DNA of 64,000 nucleotides from Streptomyces asoensis (GTDB taxonomy: Bacteria; Actinomycetota; Actinomycetes; Streptomycetales; Streptomycetaceae). Location: positions 5,270,001 to 5,334,000 of the forward strand of contig NZ_CP049838.1 in the NCBI RefSeq assembly GCF_013085465.1, in the 5' to 3' direction. The notes below the pieces were generated by a model. That model was not told the DNA's origin. It saw nothing but the letters and a program-made list of their open reading frames with translations, and did not search any database. Positions 16,735 to 25,155 of this stretch are shown here, piece by piece (position 1 is the stretch's first letter; each line of letters opens with the position of its first letter). The position numbers and the translations under genes were made by a program.

Positions 16735-18219
16735 TCAGGCCGCCGGGTTGACTGCGGGCCGGTTCCGGCCAGGCCGCCCGCGGCGGCCCCGGGACGCGGA
16801 GGACCGGGACGAGGAGGACGAGGGGGACGAGGACGACGACGCGCGGCGACGGGGCACGGCCGCGGCCGGCGCGGTGATGACCACCGGGACACCGGAGGGC
16901 GTCCGGGCACCCGTCACGCGGCTCAGCTCCGCCTCACCCGAGCGGACCTGGGTGATCTGCGGGGTGATGCCGGCCGAGACCATCAGCCGGCTCATGCCGC
17001 GCCGCTGGTCGGGGGTCACCAGGGTCACGACGCTGCCGGACTCGCCGGCCCGTGCCGTACGGCCGCCGCGGTGCAGATAGTCCTTGGGGTCGCTCGGCGG
17101 ATCCACGTTGACGACCAGGTCGAGGTTGTCGACGTGGATGCCGCGGGCCGCGACGTTGGTCGCCACCAGCACCGTGACGTGGCCGTCCTTGAACTGGGCC
17201 AGCGTCCGGGTCCGCTGCGGCTGGGACCGGCCACCGTGCAGGGCCGCGGCGCGGACGCCGTTGTGCAGCAGGTGCTTGGTCAGCTGGTCCACCGCGTGCT
17301 TGGTGTCCAGGAACATGATCACCCGGCCGTCGCGTGCCGCGATCTCGGTGGTCGCCTGCTGCTTGTCCGTGCCGTGCACGTGGAGCACGTGGTGCTCCAT
17401 CGTGGTGACGGCGCCCGCGACCGGGTCGACGGAGTGGACCACCGGGTCGACCAGGTAGCGGCGGACCAGCAGGTCCACGTTGCGGTCGAGGGTGGCCGAG
17501 AAGAGCATCCGCTGGCCGTCGGCCCGCACCTGGTCGAGCAGCGCGGTGACCTGGGGCATGAAGCCCATGTCGGCCATCTGGTCGGCTTCGTCGAGGACGG
17601 TGATGTCGACGGCGTCCAGTCGGCAGGCGCCCCGGTCGATCAGGTCCTTGAGTCGGCCCGGCGTGGCCACGACGACCTCCGCGCCGTTCCGCAGCGCGCC
17701 GGCCTGCCTGCCGATCGACATCCCGCCGACGACGGTGGCCAGTCGCAGCCCCACGGAGCGGGCGTACGGGGAGAGCGCGTCGGTGACCTGCTGGGCGAGT
17801 TCGCGGGTGGGCACGAGGACCAGCGCGAGCGGCTGTCGCGGTTCGGCGCGCCGGCCCGCCGTACGGGCCAGCACCGCGAGTCCGAAGGCGAGGGTCTTGC
17901 CCGAGCCGGTGCGGCCGCGGCCGAGTACGTCACGGCCCGCGAGTGAGTTCGGCAGGGTCGCCGCCTGGATCGGGAACGGTATGGCCACGCCCTCGTGACC
18001 CAGCGCGGCCAGCAGCCCCTCCGGCATGGCCAGCTCGGCGAACGACTCGACGGCGGGCAGCGCCGGAGTGATCGTCTTCGGCGGCGCGAACTCGCCCTGG
18101 GGCGAGATCCGTCGGCGTCCGCCGTCGTTGCCTCGGCGGGGAGCGCCGGAGCGGTCGGGCCGGGAGCGGTGATCGGCGAAGCGATCGTTCCTGCGGGTAT
18201 GCGTGCGTGCGTAGTTCAT
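16735..18219 (-). CDS. DEAD-box ATP-dependent RNA helicase
   Basis: The 494-residue protein has all core helicase motifs: Q motif (FPIQAATLP), motif I GRGRTGSGKT, Ia PTRELAQQ, Ib TPGRLKDL, II DEADQMADMG, III SAT, then in the second RecA domain ATNVAARGIHVDN (V) and HRGGRTARAG (VI). The N-terminus is basic and disordered. The C-terminus is a Ser- and Arg-rich low-complexity tail suited to RNA binding. It should unwind RNA duplexes, probably at low temperature given the CspA gene upstream. The ATG at 18219 follows GGAAGG. Confidence 0.92.
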   Translation of the reverse strand: MNYARTHTRRNDRFADHRSRPDRSGAPRRGNDGGRRRISPQGEFAPPKTITPALPAVESFAELAMPEGLLAALGHEGVAIPFPIQAATLPNSLAGRDVLGRGRTGSGKTLAFGLAVLARTAGRRAEPRQPLALVLVPTRELAQQVTDALSPYARSVGLRLATVVGGMSIGRQAGALRNGAEVVVATPGRLKDLIDRGACRLDAVDITVLDEADQMADMGFMPQVTALLDQVRADGQRMLFSATLDRNVDLLVRRYLVDPVVHSVDPVAGAVTTMEHHVLHVHGTDKQQATTEIAARDGRVIMFLDTKHAVDQLTKHLLHNGVRAAALHGGRSQPQRTRTLAQFKDGHVTVLVATNVAARGIHVDNLDLVVNVDPPSDPKDYLHRGGRTARAGESGSVVTLVTPDQRRGMSRLMVSAGITPQITQVRSGEAELSRVTGARTPSGVPVVITAPAAAVPRRRASSSSSPSSSSSRSSASRGRRGRPGRNRPAVNPAA

Positions 18220-18370
18220 GGGGACCTTCCTTGATGCGTCGGCGCGTATCAAGGAATTCCCGCGGCACTGGTGCGGCGCTGAGAATCGCGAGAACGGGCC
18301 AAAGGTGATGGCGTCGAATCGGGTCGACGGCGAAAAATGCGCCGCGGGTTTTATCCGCGTGAAAGCAGCG

Positions 18371-18406
18371 AGCTGGGGCCCGCACCCCAAGGTGCGGGCC
18401 CCAGCT
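18371..18406. terminator. Hairpin terminator after the cold-shock gene
   Basis: A perfect 16-bp stem (AGCTGGGGCCCGCACC) with a CCAA loop lies 31 bases beyond the cspA-like stop codon on the minus strand. It separates that gene from the helicase group 150 bases further on. Confidence 0.88.
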
Positions 18407-18436
18407 GCGAAATTATTGTGTCCGCGTCTGCGTGGG

Positions 18437-18640
18437 TCAGGCGGGAACGATGTTCTCGGCCGTCGGGCCCTTCTGGCCCTGGGCGATGTCGAACGTCACC
18501 TTCTGGCCCTCCTGGAGCTCGCGGAAGCCCTGGGCGGCGATGTTCGAGTAGTGGGCGAAGACGTCGGGACCGCCGCCGTCCTGCTCGATGAAGCCGAAGC
18601 CCTTTTCAGCGTTGAACCACTTCACGGTGCCAGCAGCCAT
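18437..18640 (-). CDS. CspA-family cold-shock protein
   Basis: The 67-residue OB-fold protein carries RNP1 (KGFGFI) and RNP2 (DVFAHYS), the single-stranded nucleic acid binding motifs, in the usual length and order ([19 protein letters not shown]). It acts as an RNA chaperone. It has its own terminator and a long upstream leader (~200 bases), typical of cold-shock mRNAs whose leader structure controls stability and translation. Confidence 0.95.
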   Translation of the reverse strand: MAAGTVKWFNAEKGFGFIEQDGGGPDVFAHYSNIAAQGFRELQEGQKVTFDIAQGQKGPTAENIVPA

Positions 18641-18950
18641 TTTGAATCTCCTTCGGGAACGGTGTCGGAATCCACCCTGTGTGGATCCCGGTCGCCGTGA
18701 TGATCACCCCGTCGGAAAAAACCTTCTGGAGACCACAACTGCAACTGCTAAAGACAGTAGCATGCCGCGATCGACGTTGCGTGACCGATAATTACGCTCC
18801 GTCTGTCGGCCGAGAAATACTCATCGCGTGTCCCGTCCATTTCTCACTTTGCGACAACAGATAATGCCTCACCGGTACCGCCGGGGCCGTGGTGTGGCGC
18901 GGCGACAAGGGGTCGCCGCGCCACGGTTGCGGTGTGCGGGAATGCCGGGG
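18641..18950. other. Leader and promoter region of the cold-shock gene
   Basis: This 310-base gap is less GC-rich than its surroundings around 18700-18830 and has no credible gene. The near side should hold the cspA-like leader and minus-strand promoter. I see no strong hairpin that could end the esterase transcript beyond the weak dyads near 18900. Confidence 0.5.
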
Positions 18951-19937
18951 TCAGGTCGCGGTGCAGGTGACCGTCGGCCAGGTCCAGGAGCCGTTGGTCT
19001 GGATGGTGACACCCCAGTTGTTGCCGCCGCCGTTGGGCTTGGCGGTGAGTACCTGTGCGCTGGGGTAGGTGGCGCTGATGTTCCAGGTGGCGATGATCTT
19101 CTCGGGGGAGGGGACGTTCATCGTCACCGTCCAGTTGCTGGAGCCGGTGACCGCGACGTTGAGGTTGTACCGGTCGCTCCACTGCTGGCCCGCGGACAGG
19201 GTCGCGGTGCAGCCGCCGGTGCCGCCACCGCCACCGCTGTCGTCGGGGGCCACGGCCCGTCCGGTCTGCGGGGAGATCTTGCCGGCGCACAGGCCGCGGG
19301 CGGCCAGGCCCTGCGCGATGCGCGGGATCGCGGCGAGGGTGTTGGCGGGCCAGTCGTGCATGAGGATGACCTGGCCGTTGGTGAGCCGGCCGGCGGCCTG
19401 CACGATCGCGTCGGTGCTCGCGTTGTTCCAGTCCTGCGAGTCGACGTCCCAGATGATCTCGGTCAGACCGTACTTGGCCTCGACCGCCTTCACGGTCGCG
19501 TTGGTCTCGCCGTACGGCGGGCGGAACAGCACCGGAGTGCCGCCGCCCGCTCCGGCGACGGCCGCTTGGGTCCGGGAGATCTCCGAGTCGATCTGCGCCT
19601 GGCCGAGCTGGGTCAGATGCGGGTGCGTGTAGCTGTGGTTGCCGACCCACATGCCGGCGTTCACCTGGGCCCGGACCAGGGACGGATTGGCGGCGGCGTA
19701 CTGGCCCTGGTTGAACATCGTGGCCCGTAGCCCGTTCTGCGTGAGGGCGTTGAGCAGGGCCGTCGTGGTGCCGCCCGGGCCGTCGTCGAAGGTGAGCCCG
19801 ACGTACCCGCTGCACGCGGCGGCCTGCGCCGGGGCGGCTTGGACGGCGTGGACGGTGAGGGTGCTCGCGGCGGCCGTCACGACGACGGCCAGCCTCGTGA
19901 CCAGGGCGCGTAAGGAGAGTTGTGGTCTGGTGCTCAT
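18951..19937 (-). CDS. axeA: Secreted CE4 acetylxylan esterase with CBM2
   Basis: The 328-residue enzyme resembles Streptomyces lividans AxeA. It has a signal peptide (residues ~1-40, ending AQAAA|C), then a NodB deacetylase domain: motif 1 TFDDGPG with the metal and catalytic Asp, motif 2 HSYTHPH with the metal-binding histidines, motif 3 RPPYGE, motif 4 DVDSQDW, motif 5 LMHDW. A Gly-rich linker leads to a family 2 carbohydrate-binding module (~243-328). It removes acetyl groups from xylan to expose it to the xylanase encoded 37 bases upstream in the same operon, the same pairing known from S. lividans. Confidence 0.92.
   Translation of the reverse strand: MSTRPQLSLRALVTRLAVVVTAAASTLTVHAVQAAPAQAAACSGYVGLTFDDGPGGTTTALLNALTQNGLRATMFNQGQYAAANPSLVRAQVNAGMWVGNHSYTHPHLTQLGQAQIDSEISRTQAAVAGAGGGTPVLFRPPYGETNATVKAVEAKYGLTEIIWDVDSQDWNNASTDAIVQAAGRLTNGQVILMHDWPANTLAAIPRIAQGLAARGLCAGKISPQTGRAVAPDDSGGGGGTGGCTATLSAGQQWSDRYNLNVAVTGSSNWTVTMNVPSPEKIIATWNISATYPSAQVLTAKPNGGGNNWGVTIQTNGSWTWPTVTCTAT
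19129..19207. repeat. 79-bp stretch identical to part of the xylanase CBM2 coding sequence
   Basis: These 79 bases are identical to 20153-20231. They encode the middle of the CBM2 in the esterase. Identity at every third position points to recent duplication or gene conversion. Confidence 0.9.
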
Positions 19938-19974
19938 ACGGGGTGGTCCTCCAGCCTGGGGCGGGGTGTGGGGG

Positions 19975-20946
19975 TCAGCTCGCGGTGCAGGAGACCGTCG
20001 GCCAGGTCCAGTTGCCGTTGGGCTGGATGGTGACGCCGAAGTTGTTGCCGCTGCCGTTGGGTTTGGCGGTCAGCACCTGGGCGCTCGGGTAGGCGGCGCT
20101 GATGTTCCAGGTGGAGAGGACCTTCGCCGGGGAGGGCACGTTCATCGTGACGGTCCAGTTGCTGGAGCCGGTGACCGCGACGTTGAGGTTGTACCGGTCG
20201 CTCCACTGCTGGCCCGCGGACAGGGTCGCGGCACAGCCGCTGCTGCCGCCACCGCCGCCCGAACCGGTGCCGTCCACCGTGATGTTGGAGTTGCCGCTGC
20301 TCTGGTATCCCTCGGTGGCGAGGATCATGTAGTAGCTGAAGCTGCCGAGGGTCATTCCGGCGCGGGCCCAGGCGTCGAAGTGGTTGCCGGTGGTGATGGT
20401 GCCGCCCGTCCGCTTCGACTGCCGGACGCTCCAGTACTGGTCGAAGGTCTTGGTGCCCTCGACGGACGGGGCGTTGTACCGCGTCGTCTTGTAGATGTCG
20501 TACGTACCGCCGTCGCTGGTGACGGTGCCCATGTGTGTGCCCGTGGGCCGGTAGGTGCCCCAGTTGTCGACGATGTAGTACTCCACGAGCGGGTTCGAGG
20601 TCCACCCGTAGAGGGCCAGGTAGGCGTTGCCGGACGGGTTGAAGGTGCCCGAGTAGGTGACACTCCGGCGTCCACCGTTGCTCCAGCCCTTGCCGGCGAC
20701 GAAGTTCCCGGTGTTGCTCCAGGAGGTGCCGTAGTTGCCGCCGGAGCCCAGGTTCATGGAGACCGTGCCCTGCGAGTCGGTCCAGAACGAGTAGTAGTAC
20801 CCGTTGTTGGTGCCGGTCTGGTTCGTGGTGACGACCGTGTCGGCGTGCGCGGTGCCGGGCAGGGTGAGCGCGGCCACGGCGACCAGCAGCATGGTGCAGA
20901 CACCGCTGATGAGCAGCCTGATCCGCTGTGCGGGTGCGGTTTTCAT
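19975..20946 (-). CDS. xlnB: Secreted GH11 endo-1,4-beta-xylanase with CBM2
   Basis: The 323-residue enzyme resembles S. lividans XlnB. It has a signal peptide (1-35, ending GTAHA|D) and a GH11 jelly-roll (~36-225) with nucleophile Glu in [11 protein letters not shown] and acid/base Glu in [13 protein letters not shown], plus the thumb region around [18 protein letters not shown] Gly/Ser linker then leads to a CBM2 (~238-323) almost the same as that of the esterase. It hydrolyses xylan internally outside the cell. Two oppositely oriented copies of a 18-bp operator-like sequence lie upstream. Confidence 0.95.
   Translation of the reverse strand: MKTAPAQRIRLLISGVCTMLLVAVAALTLPGTAHADTVVTTNQTGTNNGYYYSFWTDSQGTVSMNLGSGGNYGTSWSNTGNFVAGKGWSNGGRRSVTYSGTFNPSGNAYLALYGWTSNPLVEYYIVDNWGTYRPTGTHMGTVTSDGGTYDIYKTTRYNAPSVEGTKTFDQYWSVRQSKRTGGTITTGNHFDAWARAGMTLGSFSYYMILATEGYQSSGNSNITVDGTGSGGGGGSSGCAATLSAGQQWSDRYNLNVAVTGSSNWTVTMNVPSPAKVLSTWNISAAYPSAQVLTAKPNGSGNNFGVTIQPNGNWTWPTVSCTAS
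20153..20231. repeat. 79-bp stretch identical to part of the esterase CBM2 coding sequence
   Basis: This is the partner copy of 19129-19207, in the same orientation and reading frame, within the xylanase CBM2. Confidence 0.9.
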
Positions 20947-21032
20947 GTGCGTGCTTCCTCCTCGTCCTCATACGGCCGATGACGGCGCCAGTGTTGGCCG
21001 GGGCACGACAACTGTCAATACTTTCGGTTCCC

Positions 21033-21050
21033 GTTTCGAAACATTCGAAG
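21033..21050 (-). promoter_or_regulatory. Operator-like 18-bp sequence upstream of the xylanase gene
   Basis: GTTTCGAAACATTCGAAG contains two TTCGAA palindromes spaced by three bases. It lies 87 bases upstream of the xylanase start and is repeated exactly in inverted orientation at 21167-21184. Similar CGAAA/TTTCG elements are known upstream of Streptomyces xylanase genes, so it probably binds a xylan-responsive repressor. Confidence 0.65.
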
Positions 21051-21166
21051 TGCCTGGAAGGCGTGCGTGGGGAAGTCTTTGCTGTTCAGTAGCTGTATCG
21101 ACGTGAATTCATCAATTCGCCGACGCAAGATCGGTAAAGTCAAGATCAAGAGACCTCGGGTGAATT

Positions 21167-21184
21167 CTTCGAATGTTTCGAAAC
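21167..21184 (+). promoter_or_regulatory. Second, inverted copy of the xylanase operator-like sequence
   Basis: CTTCGAATGTTTCGAAAC is the exact reverse complement of 21033-21050, 116 bases away. Two sites would allow repressor looping or co-operative binding over the intervening promoter. Confidence 0.65.
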
Positions 21185-21231
21185 TGCACCGATCTTTCCA
21201 GGCTCTCGCGCCGGTGCGACGCCTGCCTCGC

Positions 21232-22554
21232 CTACGCCCCTCTGGCGCGTCGCGTCAGCGAGTCGAAGACCACCGCGGTGAACAGCACCCCGCCCGTGAT
21301 CATGAACTGGATCGGGGGCTCGACCCCCAGCAGCGCCATGCCCGAGCCGATCGACTGGATGATGAGCACCCCCAGCAGCGCGGACCAGGTCGAGCCGCGT
21401 CCGCCGAACAGGCTGGTGCCGCCGATGACGGCCGCGGCGATGGCGTTGATCAGCAGCACGCCGGAGCCGGAGATCTGGCTCGCCGAGGTGAGCCGCGACG
21501 CGATGAACAGGCCGCCGACCGCGGCCAGGGTCCCCGACACCATGAACACCGAGATCCGCACGCGCGCCACGTCGACGCCGGACCGCCGGGCCGCCTCCGC
21601 CCCGCCGCCCAGCGCGAGGACCTGGCGGCCGTAGGGCGTGCGGCGCAGCACGAGGTCCGAGGCGACGACGACCGCCAGGAAGATCAGCAGCGCCAGTGGC
21701 AGCCCCTCGAACCGGCCCAGCACGTAGACGACGGAGAACGCGACCAGCGCGAGCAGTGCCGTACGCGCCCAGATCCCGCCCACCGGCCGGCACGGCATCC
21801 CGGCGGCGGTGCGGCGCCTGTGTTCATGGAGGGAGACGAGCAGGAAGGCGGCCGTGCAGAGCGCCGCCAGACCGTAGGCGGCGACGGCGGAGTCGAAGTA
21901 GCGGCTGGTCAGCGTGGCGACCAAGCCGTCCTCGCTGAAGTTGATGGAACTGTCGGGACCCAGCAGGTAGAGCGTCACGCCGTTCCAGACCAGCAGACCG
22001 GCGAGGGTCACGACGAACGCGGGTACGCCGATCCTGGCGAAGGAGAACCCGTGGACGGCCCCGGCGGCCGCGCCGCACAGCACCGCGATGAGCACGGCGA
22101 GCCACTCCGGCATCCCGAGGTTCACGTTCAGCGACGCGAACACGGCCCCCGCCAGGCCGGCGAGCGAGCCCACCGCCAGGTCGATCTCGCCGATCAGCAG
22201 GACGAAGACGATGCCGACGGCGACCATGCCGGTCCCGACGATGTCCACGCTGAGGACGGACAGGTTGCGCGGCGAGAGGAAGTTGTCGTTGAGGCCCTGG
22301 AAGACGATCCAGGTCACGGCGAGAGCGAGCAGGACCGGGACGGGGCCGAGCCCGCCTTCACGCAGCCTGCGGCGCATCGCGTCGGTGGGGGCACCGAGAA
22401 GCCCGGCAGGCACGCCGAGACGTCCGGCGTACGCCCCGAGACGTCCGGCGTGGGCCCGGTGGCCGTCGTCCTCCCGGTCGGCGGCGGACGCTGCATCGGC
22501 GGTGGGCGTGGCATCGGTGGCGTGGGTCCGGTTCCTCCTCCCCCTCAGGGCCAT
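21232..22554 (-). CDS. Sugar ABC transporter permease (xylose/ribose type)
   Basis: The 440-residue integral membrane protein of the RbsC/XylH family has about ten to eleven helices after an Asp/Ala-rich cytoplasmic N-terminus. The family signature is IGEIDLAVGSLAGLAGAVFA, with further conserved IGVPAFVVTLAGLLVWNGV and AVIGGTSLFGGRGST. It forms the channel for a monosaccharide importer with the ATPase and lipoprotein encoded just upstream. Its ATG at 22554 lies inside the end of the ATPase gene (10-base overlap), so the two are co-translated. The xylanase operon directly downstream suggests that the substrate is xylose or a related pentose. Confidence 0.9.
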   Translation of the reverse strand: MALRGRRNRTHATDATPTADAASAADREDDGHRAHAGRLGAYAGRLGVPAGLLGAPTDAMRRRLREGGLGPVPVLLALAVTWIVFQGLNDNFLSPRNLSVLSVDIVGTGMVAVGIVFVLLIGEIDLAVGSLAGLAGAVFASLNVNLGMPEWLAVLIAVLCGAAAGAVHGFSFARIGVPAFVVTLAGLLVWNGVTLYLLGPDSSINFSEDGLVATLTSRYFDSAVAAYGLAALCTAAFLLVSLHEHRRRTAAGMPCRPVGGIWARTALLALVAFSVVYVLGRFEGLPLALLIFLAVVVASDLVLRRTPYGRQVLALGGGAEAARRSGVDVARVRISVFMVSGTLAAVGGLFIASRLTSASQISGSGVLLINAIAAAVIGGTSLFGGRGSTWSALLGVLIIQSIGSGMALLGVEPPIQFMITGGVLFTAVVFDSLTRRARGA

Positions 22555-23324
22555 GCTTCCTCCGGGCGGGTCGTGCGGTGCGCCACGGCGTTGTCCGACG
22601 CGCCGGTGATGGAGGAGATGATCTGTTCCTGGGAGGTGGTGGTCACGTCGAAGAAGCCGTTGTTGCGGCCGAGGCGCAGGACGGCGACCCGGTCGGCGAC
22701 GGCCTTGATGTCCCCCATGTTGTGGCTGATCAGGAGCACCCCGAGGCCCTGGTCGCGCAACTCCTCGATGAGGTCGAGGAGCTGGCTGGTCTGCTCGATG
22801 CCCAGGGAGGCGGTGGGCTCGTCGAGCAGGACGAGCCGGGGCTCGCCGAGGAACGAGCGGGTGATCGCGACGACCTGCCGCTGACCGCCGGACAGCGTGG
22901 CGAGCGGCACGCGCACGTCGGGGATGCGGATGGACAGGGTCTTGAGCAGCTCGCGGGTGCGGCGCTCCATCTCCACCTCGTCGAGGATGCCGAGCCGGTG
23001 GATCTCCCGGCCGAGGAAGAGGTTGGCGACGACATCGAGATTGCCGCACATCGCGAGGTCCTGGTAGACGGTCGCGATCCCCAACACCTGGGCGTCCTGT
23101 GGACGCCTGATCTGGACGGCACTGCCCTGCCACTCGATGAGGCCCTTGTCCGCGGGACCGACCCCCGAGATCACCTTGACCAGGGTGGATTTACCGGCGG
23201 CGTTGTCGCCCATCAGGGCGACCACCTCCCCGGCCCTGATCTCCAGCTCGACGTCCGCCAGCGCCTGGACGGCGGCGAACCGCTTGGAGACACCGCGCAA
23301 CGCCAGCAGGGGCTGAGCCGCCAC
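22545..23324 (-). CDS. Sugar ABC transporter ATPase, single nucleotide-binding domain
   Basis: The 259-residue ATPase has Walker A GDNAAGKST (an Ala in place of the usual Gly), Q loop VYQDLAM, signature LSGGQRQ, Walker B LVLLDEPTA and switch His in LLISHNM. XylG/RbsA proteins usually carry two such domains (~500 residues), so this is a half-size, FrcA-like form that must dimerise. The GTG at 23324 is chosen over an upstream frame because AAGGAGGTGG sits just before it; this leaves 34 bases after the lipoprotein gene. Confidence 0.9.
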   Translation of the reverse strand: MAAQPLLALRGVSKRFAAVQALADVELEIRAGEVVALMGDNAAGKSTLVKVISGVGPADKGLIEWQGSAVQIRRPQDAQVLGIATVYQDLAMCGNLDVVANLFLGREIHRLGILDEVEMERRTRELLKTLSIRIPDVRVPLATLSGGQRQVVAITRSFLGEPRLVLLDEPTASLGIEQTSQLLDLIEELRDQGLGVLLISHNMGDIKAVADRVAVLRLGRNNGFFDVTTTSQEQIISSITGASDNAVAHRTTRPEEAWP

Positions 23325-23358
23325 GGGGCCACCTCCTTCCGCCTTCGGGGAAGACGCG

Positions 23359-24480
23359 TCAAGTGAGTCCGGCCTTGGCACAGGCGGACCTGAGCTCGGG
23401 GGTACAGATCTGGTCGATGGTGTACATACCGTCCTTGACCACAGTGTCCTTGATGTTGCCGACGGTCACCGGGACCGACGGGAGCAGGACCGCCGGAATG
23501 TTCTCGGTGGTGGCGTTGTCGACGGTGCCCGAGGCGAGCGAGTCCACCGTCTCGCCGCGCCCCAGGGCGACGGCCATCTTCGCGGCGGCGCCGGCCGCGG
23601 GCGCGAACGGCTTGTAGACGGTCATGTACTGGTCGCCCCGGACGATGCGCCGCACGCCCGCGAGGTCGGCGTCCTGGCCGGTGATCGGCGGCAGCGGCGT
23701 GACCTCGGCGGCGTTGAGGGCCGCGACCACGGCGCCGGCGAGGCTGTCGTTGGCGGCCAGGACGCCGTCGATGGCGCCCGCGCCCAGGGCGGCGATGGCG
23801 TTGGTCATGTTCACGAAGGCGTTCTCCGGGCGCCAGCCGACGGTGTCGTACGACTTGCCGATCTCGACCTTGCCCTCGAGGACGGAGAGCGCGCCCCGCT
23901 TGAACCAGCCGGCGTTGGGGTCGGTCGTGGCGCCGTTCATCATGACGATCTGTTCGCCGCGCGCCTCGGCGCCCATGGCCTTCAGGAGCGCCTCGCCCTG
24001 GAGTCTGCCGACCGTCGCGCCGTCGAAGGTGACGTAACCGGAGATGGGGCCCTGGGCGAGCCGGTCGTAGGCGACGACCGGGATGTCGGCCCGGTGTGCG
24101 GCCTCGACCGACGGGCGCAGCAGCTGGGGGTCGACGGCGGCGAGGATCAGGACGTCGACCTGTCGGGTGATCATGGACTCGATCTGCTGCCGCTGGACGG
24201 CCGGGTCGGACGTGGCGGCGACGGTCGGCGCCGGACAGTCCGGGCAGAGTCGCTTCAGCTGCTGCACGAGCAGGGGCTTGTCGAACTGCCCGAAACGCGA
24301 GGCCCCGCCCCCCGGGAGCAGCACCCCGACGGCGAGACTGTCGTCGCCGTCTCCGTCGCTGTTTCCGTCGCTTCCGTCGCAGGCCCCGGACAGGGCGAGC
24401 CCGGCGGCGACCGCGACCGCCACGGACGCGCGGGTGAGGGACCTACGCTTCACGGCCCGAAGGCCGGCACCGAGACCCAT
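23359..24480 (-). CDS. Sugar-binding lipoprotein of the ABC transporter
   Basis: The 373-residue periplasmic-binding-fold protein (Peripla_BP_4 type, like XylF/RbsB) has a lipoprotein signal with the lipobox ending LSGAC (Cys34) followed by an acidic Asp/Gly/Ser linker. The body has the two-lobe signature: LAVGVLLPGG, QIESMITRQVDVLILAAVDP, IPVVAYDRL, GVLAANDSLAGAVV, PPITGQDAD and RGDQYMTVYKP, a pattern seen in xylose-binding proteins. It captures the sugar outside the membrane and hands it to the permease. The ATG at 24480 has AAGGAA upstream. It is the first gene of the transporter operon. Confidence 0.9.
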   Translation of the reverse strand: MGLGAGLRAVKRRSLTRASVAVAVAAGLALSGACDGSDGNSDGDGDDSLAVGVLLPGGGASRFGQFDKPLLVQQLKRLCPDCPAPTVAATSDPAVQRQQIESMITRQVDVLILAAVDPQLLRPSVEAAHRADIPVVAYDRLAQGPISGYVTFDGATVGRLQGEALLKAMGAEARGEQIVMMNGATTDPNAGWFKRGALSVLEGKVEIGKSYDTVGWRPENAFVNMTNAIAALGAGAIDGVLAANDSLAGAVVAALNAAEVTPLPPITGQDADLAGVRRIVRGDQYMTVYKPFAPAAGAAAKMAVALGRGETVDSLASGTVDNATTENIPAVLLPSVPVTVGNIKDTVVKDGMYTIDQICTPELRSACAKAGLT

Positions 24481-24553
24481 CGTCGGTTCCTTAGGACATT
24501 TGTCCGCCATTGCCCCGTAATAGGCGCTTAATGCCAAGCGTAGCCATGCCGCT

Positions 24554-25021
24554 CTAGTCGGCGCGTTCGGCGGTCCAGGTGATGTGCGGGGGCTCGACGC
24601 GCGCGCAGAGGGGGCCGCCCTGCGCGTCGGTCAGGCCGAGCCGTCCGACCAGCAGTCCGTTCTGGGCGGCGGCGTCGAGCACGTCGGCGGGGACGGCGTC
24701 GAGCATGAGTTTGGCGCGGCGGAACATCGTGAAGACGCCCGACTCGTCGACCGTGCCCCACGACAGGTAGACGAACCGCCGGCCCAGACGGTCCTGGACA
24801 TAGGGCCCTCTGACCTCGGTGCCGGTCGGCGAGGCACTGGTGGTGCATTCCAGGGTCCAGGTCGCGGACGGCGCGTCGCCGGGCTGCGGCTCGAGCAGTT
24901 CGGCCGGACGGTCGCGACGCTGCACGGCGACGTGCAGGTTGCCGTAGGCGGGGACCTTGCCGTCGGCGGAGGCCGGTCGGGTGAGGCCGGGCAGGTCGAC
25001 GGCGTCGATGCGGATACGCAT
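24554..25021 (-). CDS. DUF5990-family protein
   Basis: The 155-residue protein begins MRIRIDAVDLPG and has NLHVAVQRRDRPAELLEPQP, GDAPSATWTLECT, GRRFVYLSWGTVDESGVFTM and FRRAKLMLDAV, a pattern I recognise as DUF5990, common in Streptomyces and without known function. No signal peptide or catalytic motif is evident. An alternative ATG at 25030 adds three residues; neither has a clear ribosome site. It lies 73 bases upstream of the sugar-binding gene on the same strand, but membership of that operon is not implied. Confidence 0.8.
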   Translation of the reverse strand: MRIRIDAVDLPGLTRPASADGKVPAYGNLHVAVQRRDRPAELLEPQPGDAPSATWTLECTTSASPTGTEVRGPYVQDRLGRRFVYLSWGTVDESGVFTMFRRAKLMLDAVPADVLDAAAQNGLLVGRLGLTDAQGGPLCARVEPPHITWTAERAD

Positions 25022-25155
25022 ACCGGCCATCATCCCGCGCCCGCCCGTATCGAGGAGACGTGGCACCCGGTCCGCTCCGGAGCGGAACCTCGGACGTCCG
25101 TTCGACATCAAGCAGTGGACGGGTCGAGGCGTACGGATGACGTGGGGTGCACACG

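Noticed and set aside
22545..23381. Longer start for the sugar ATPase at 23381
   Set aside because: It would overlap the lipoprotein gene with non-conserved residues, while the GTG at 23324 has an excellent ribosome site.
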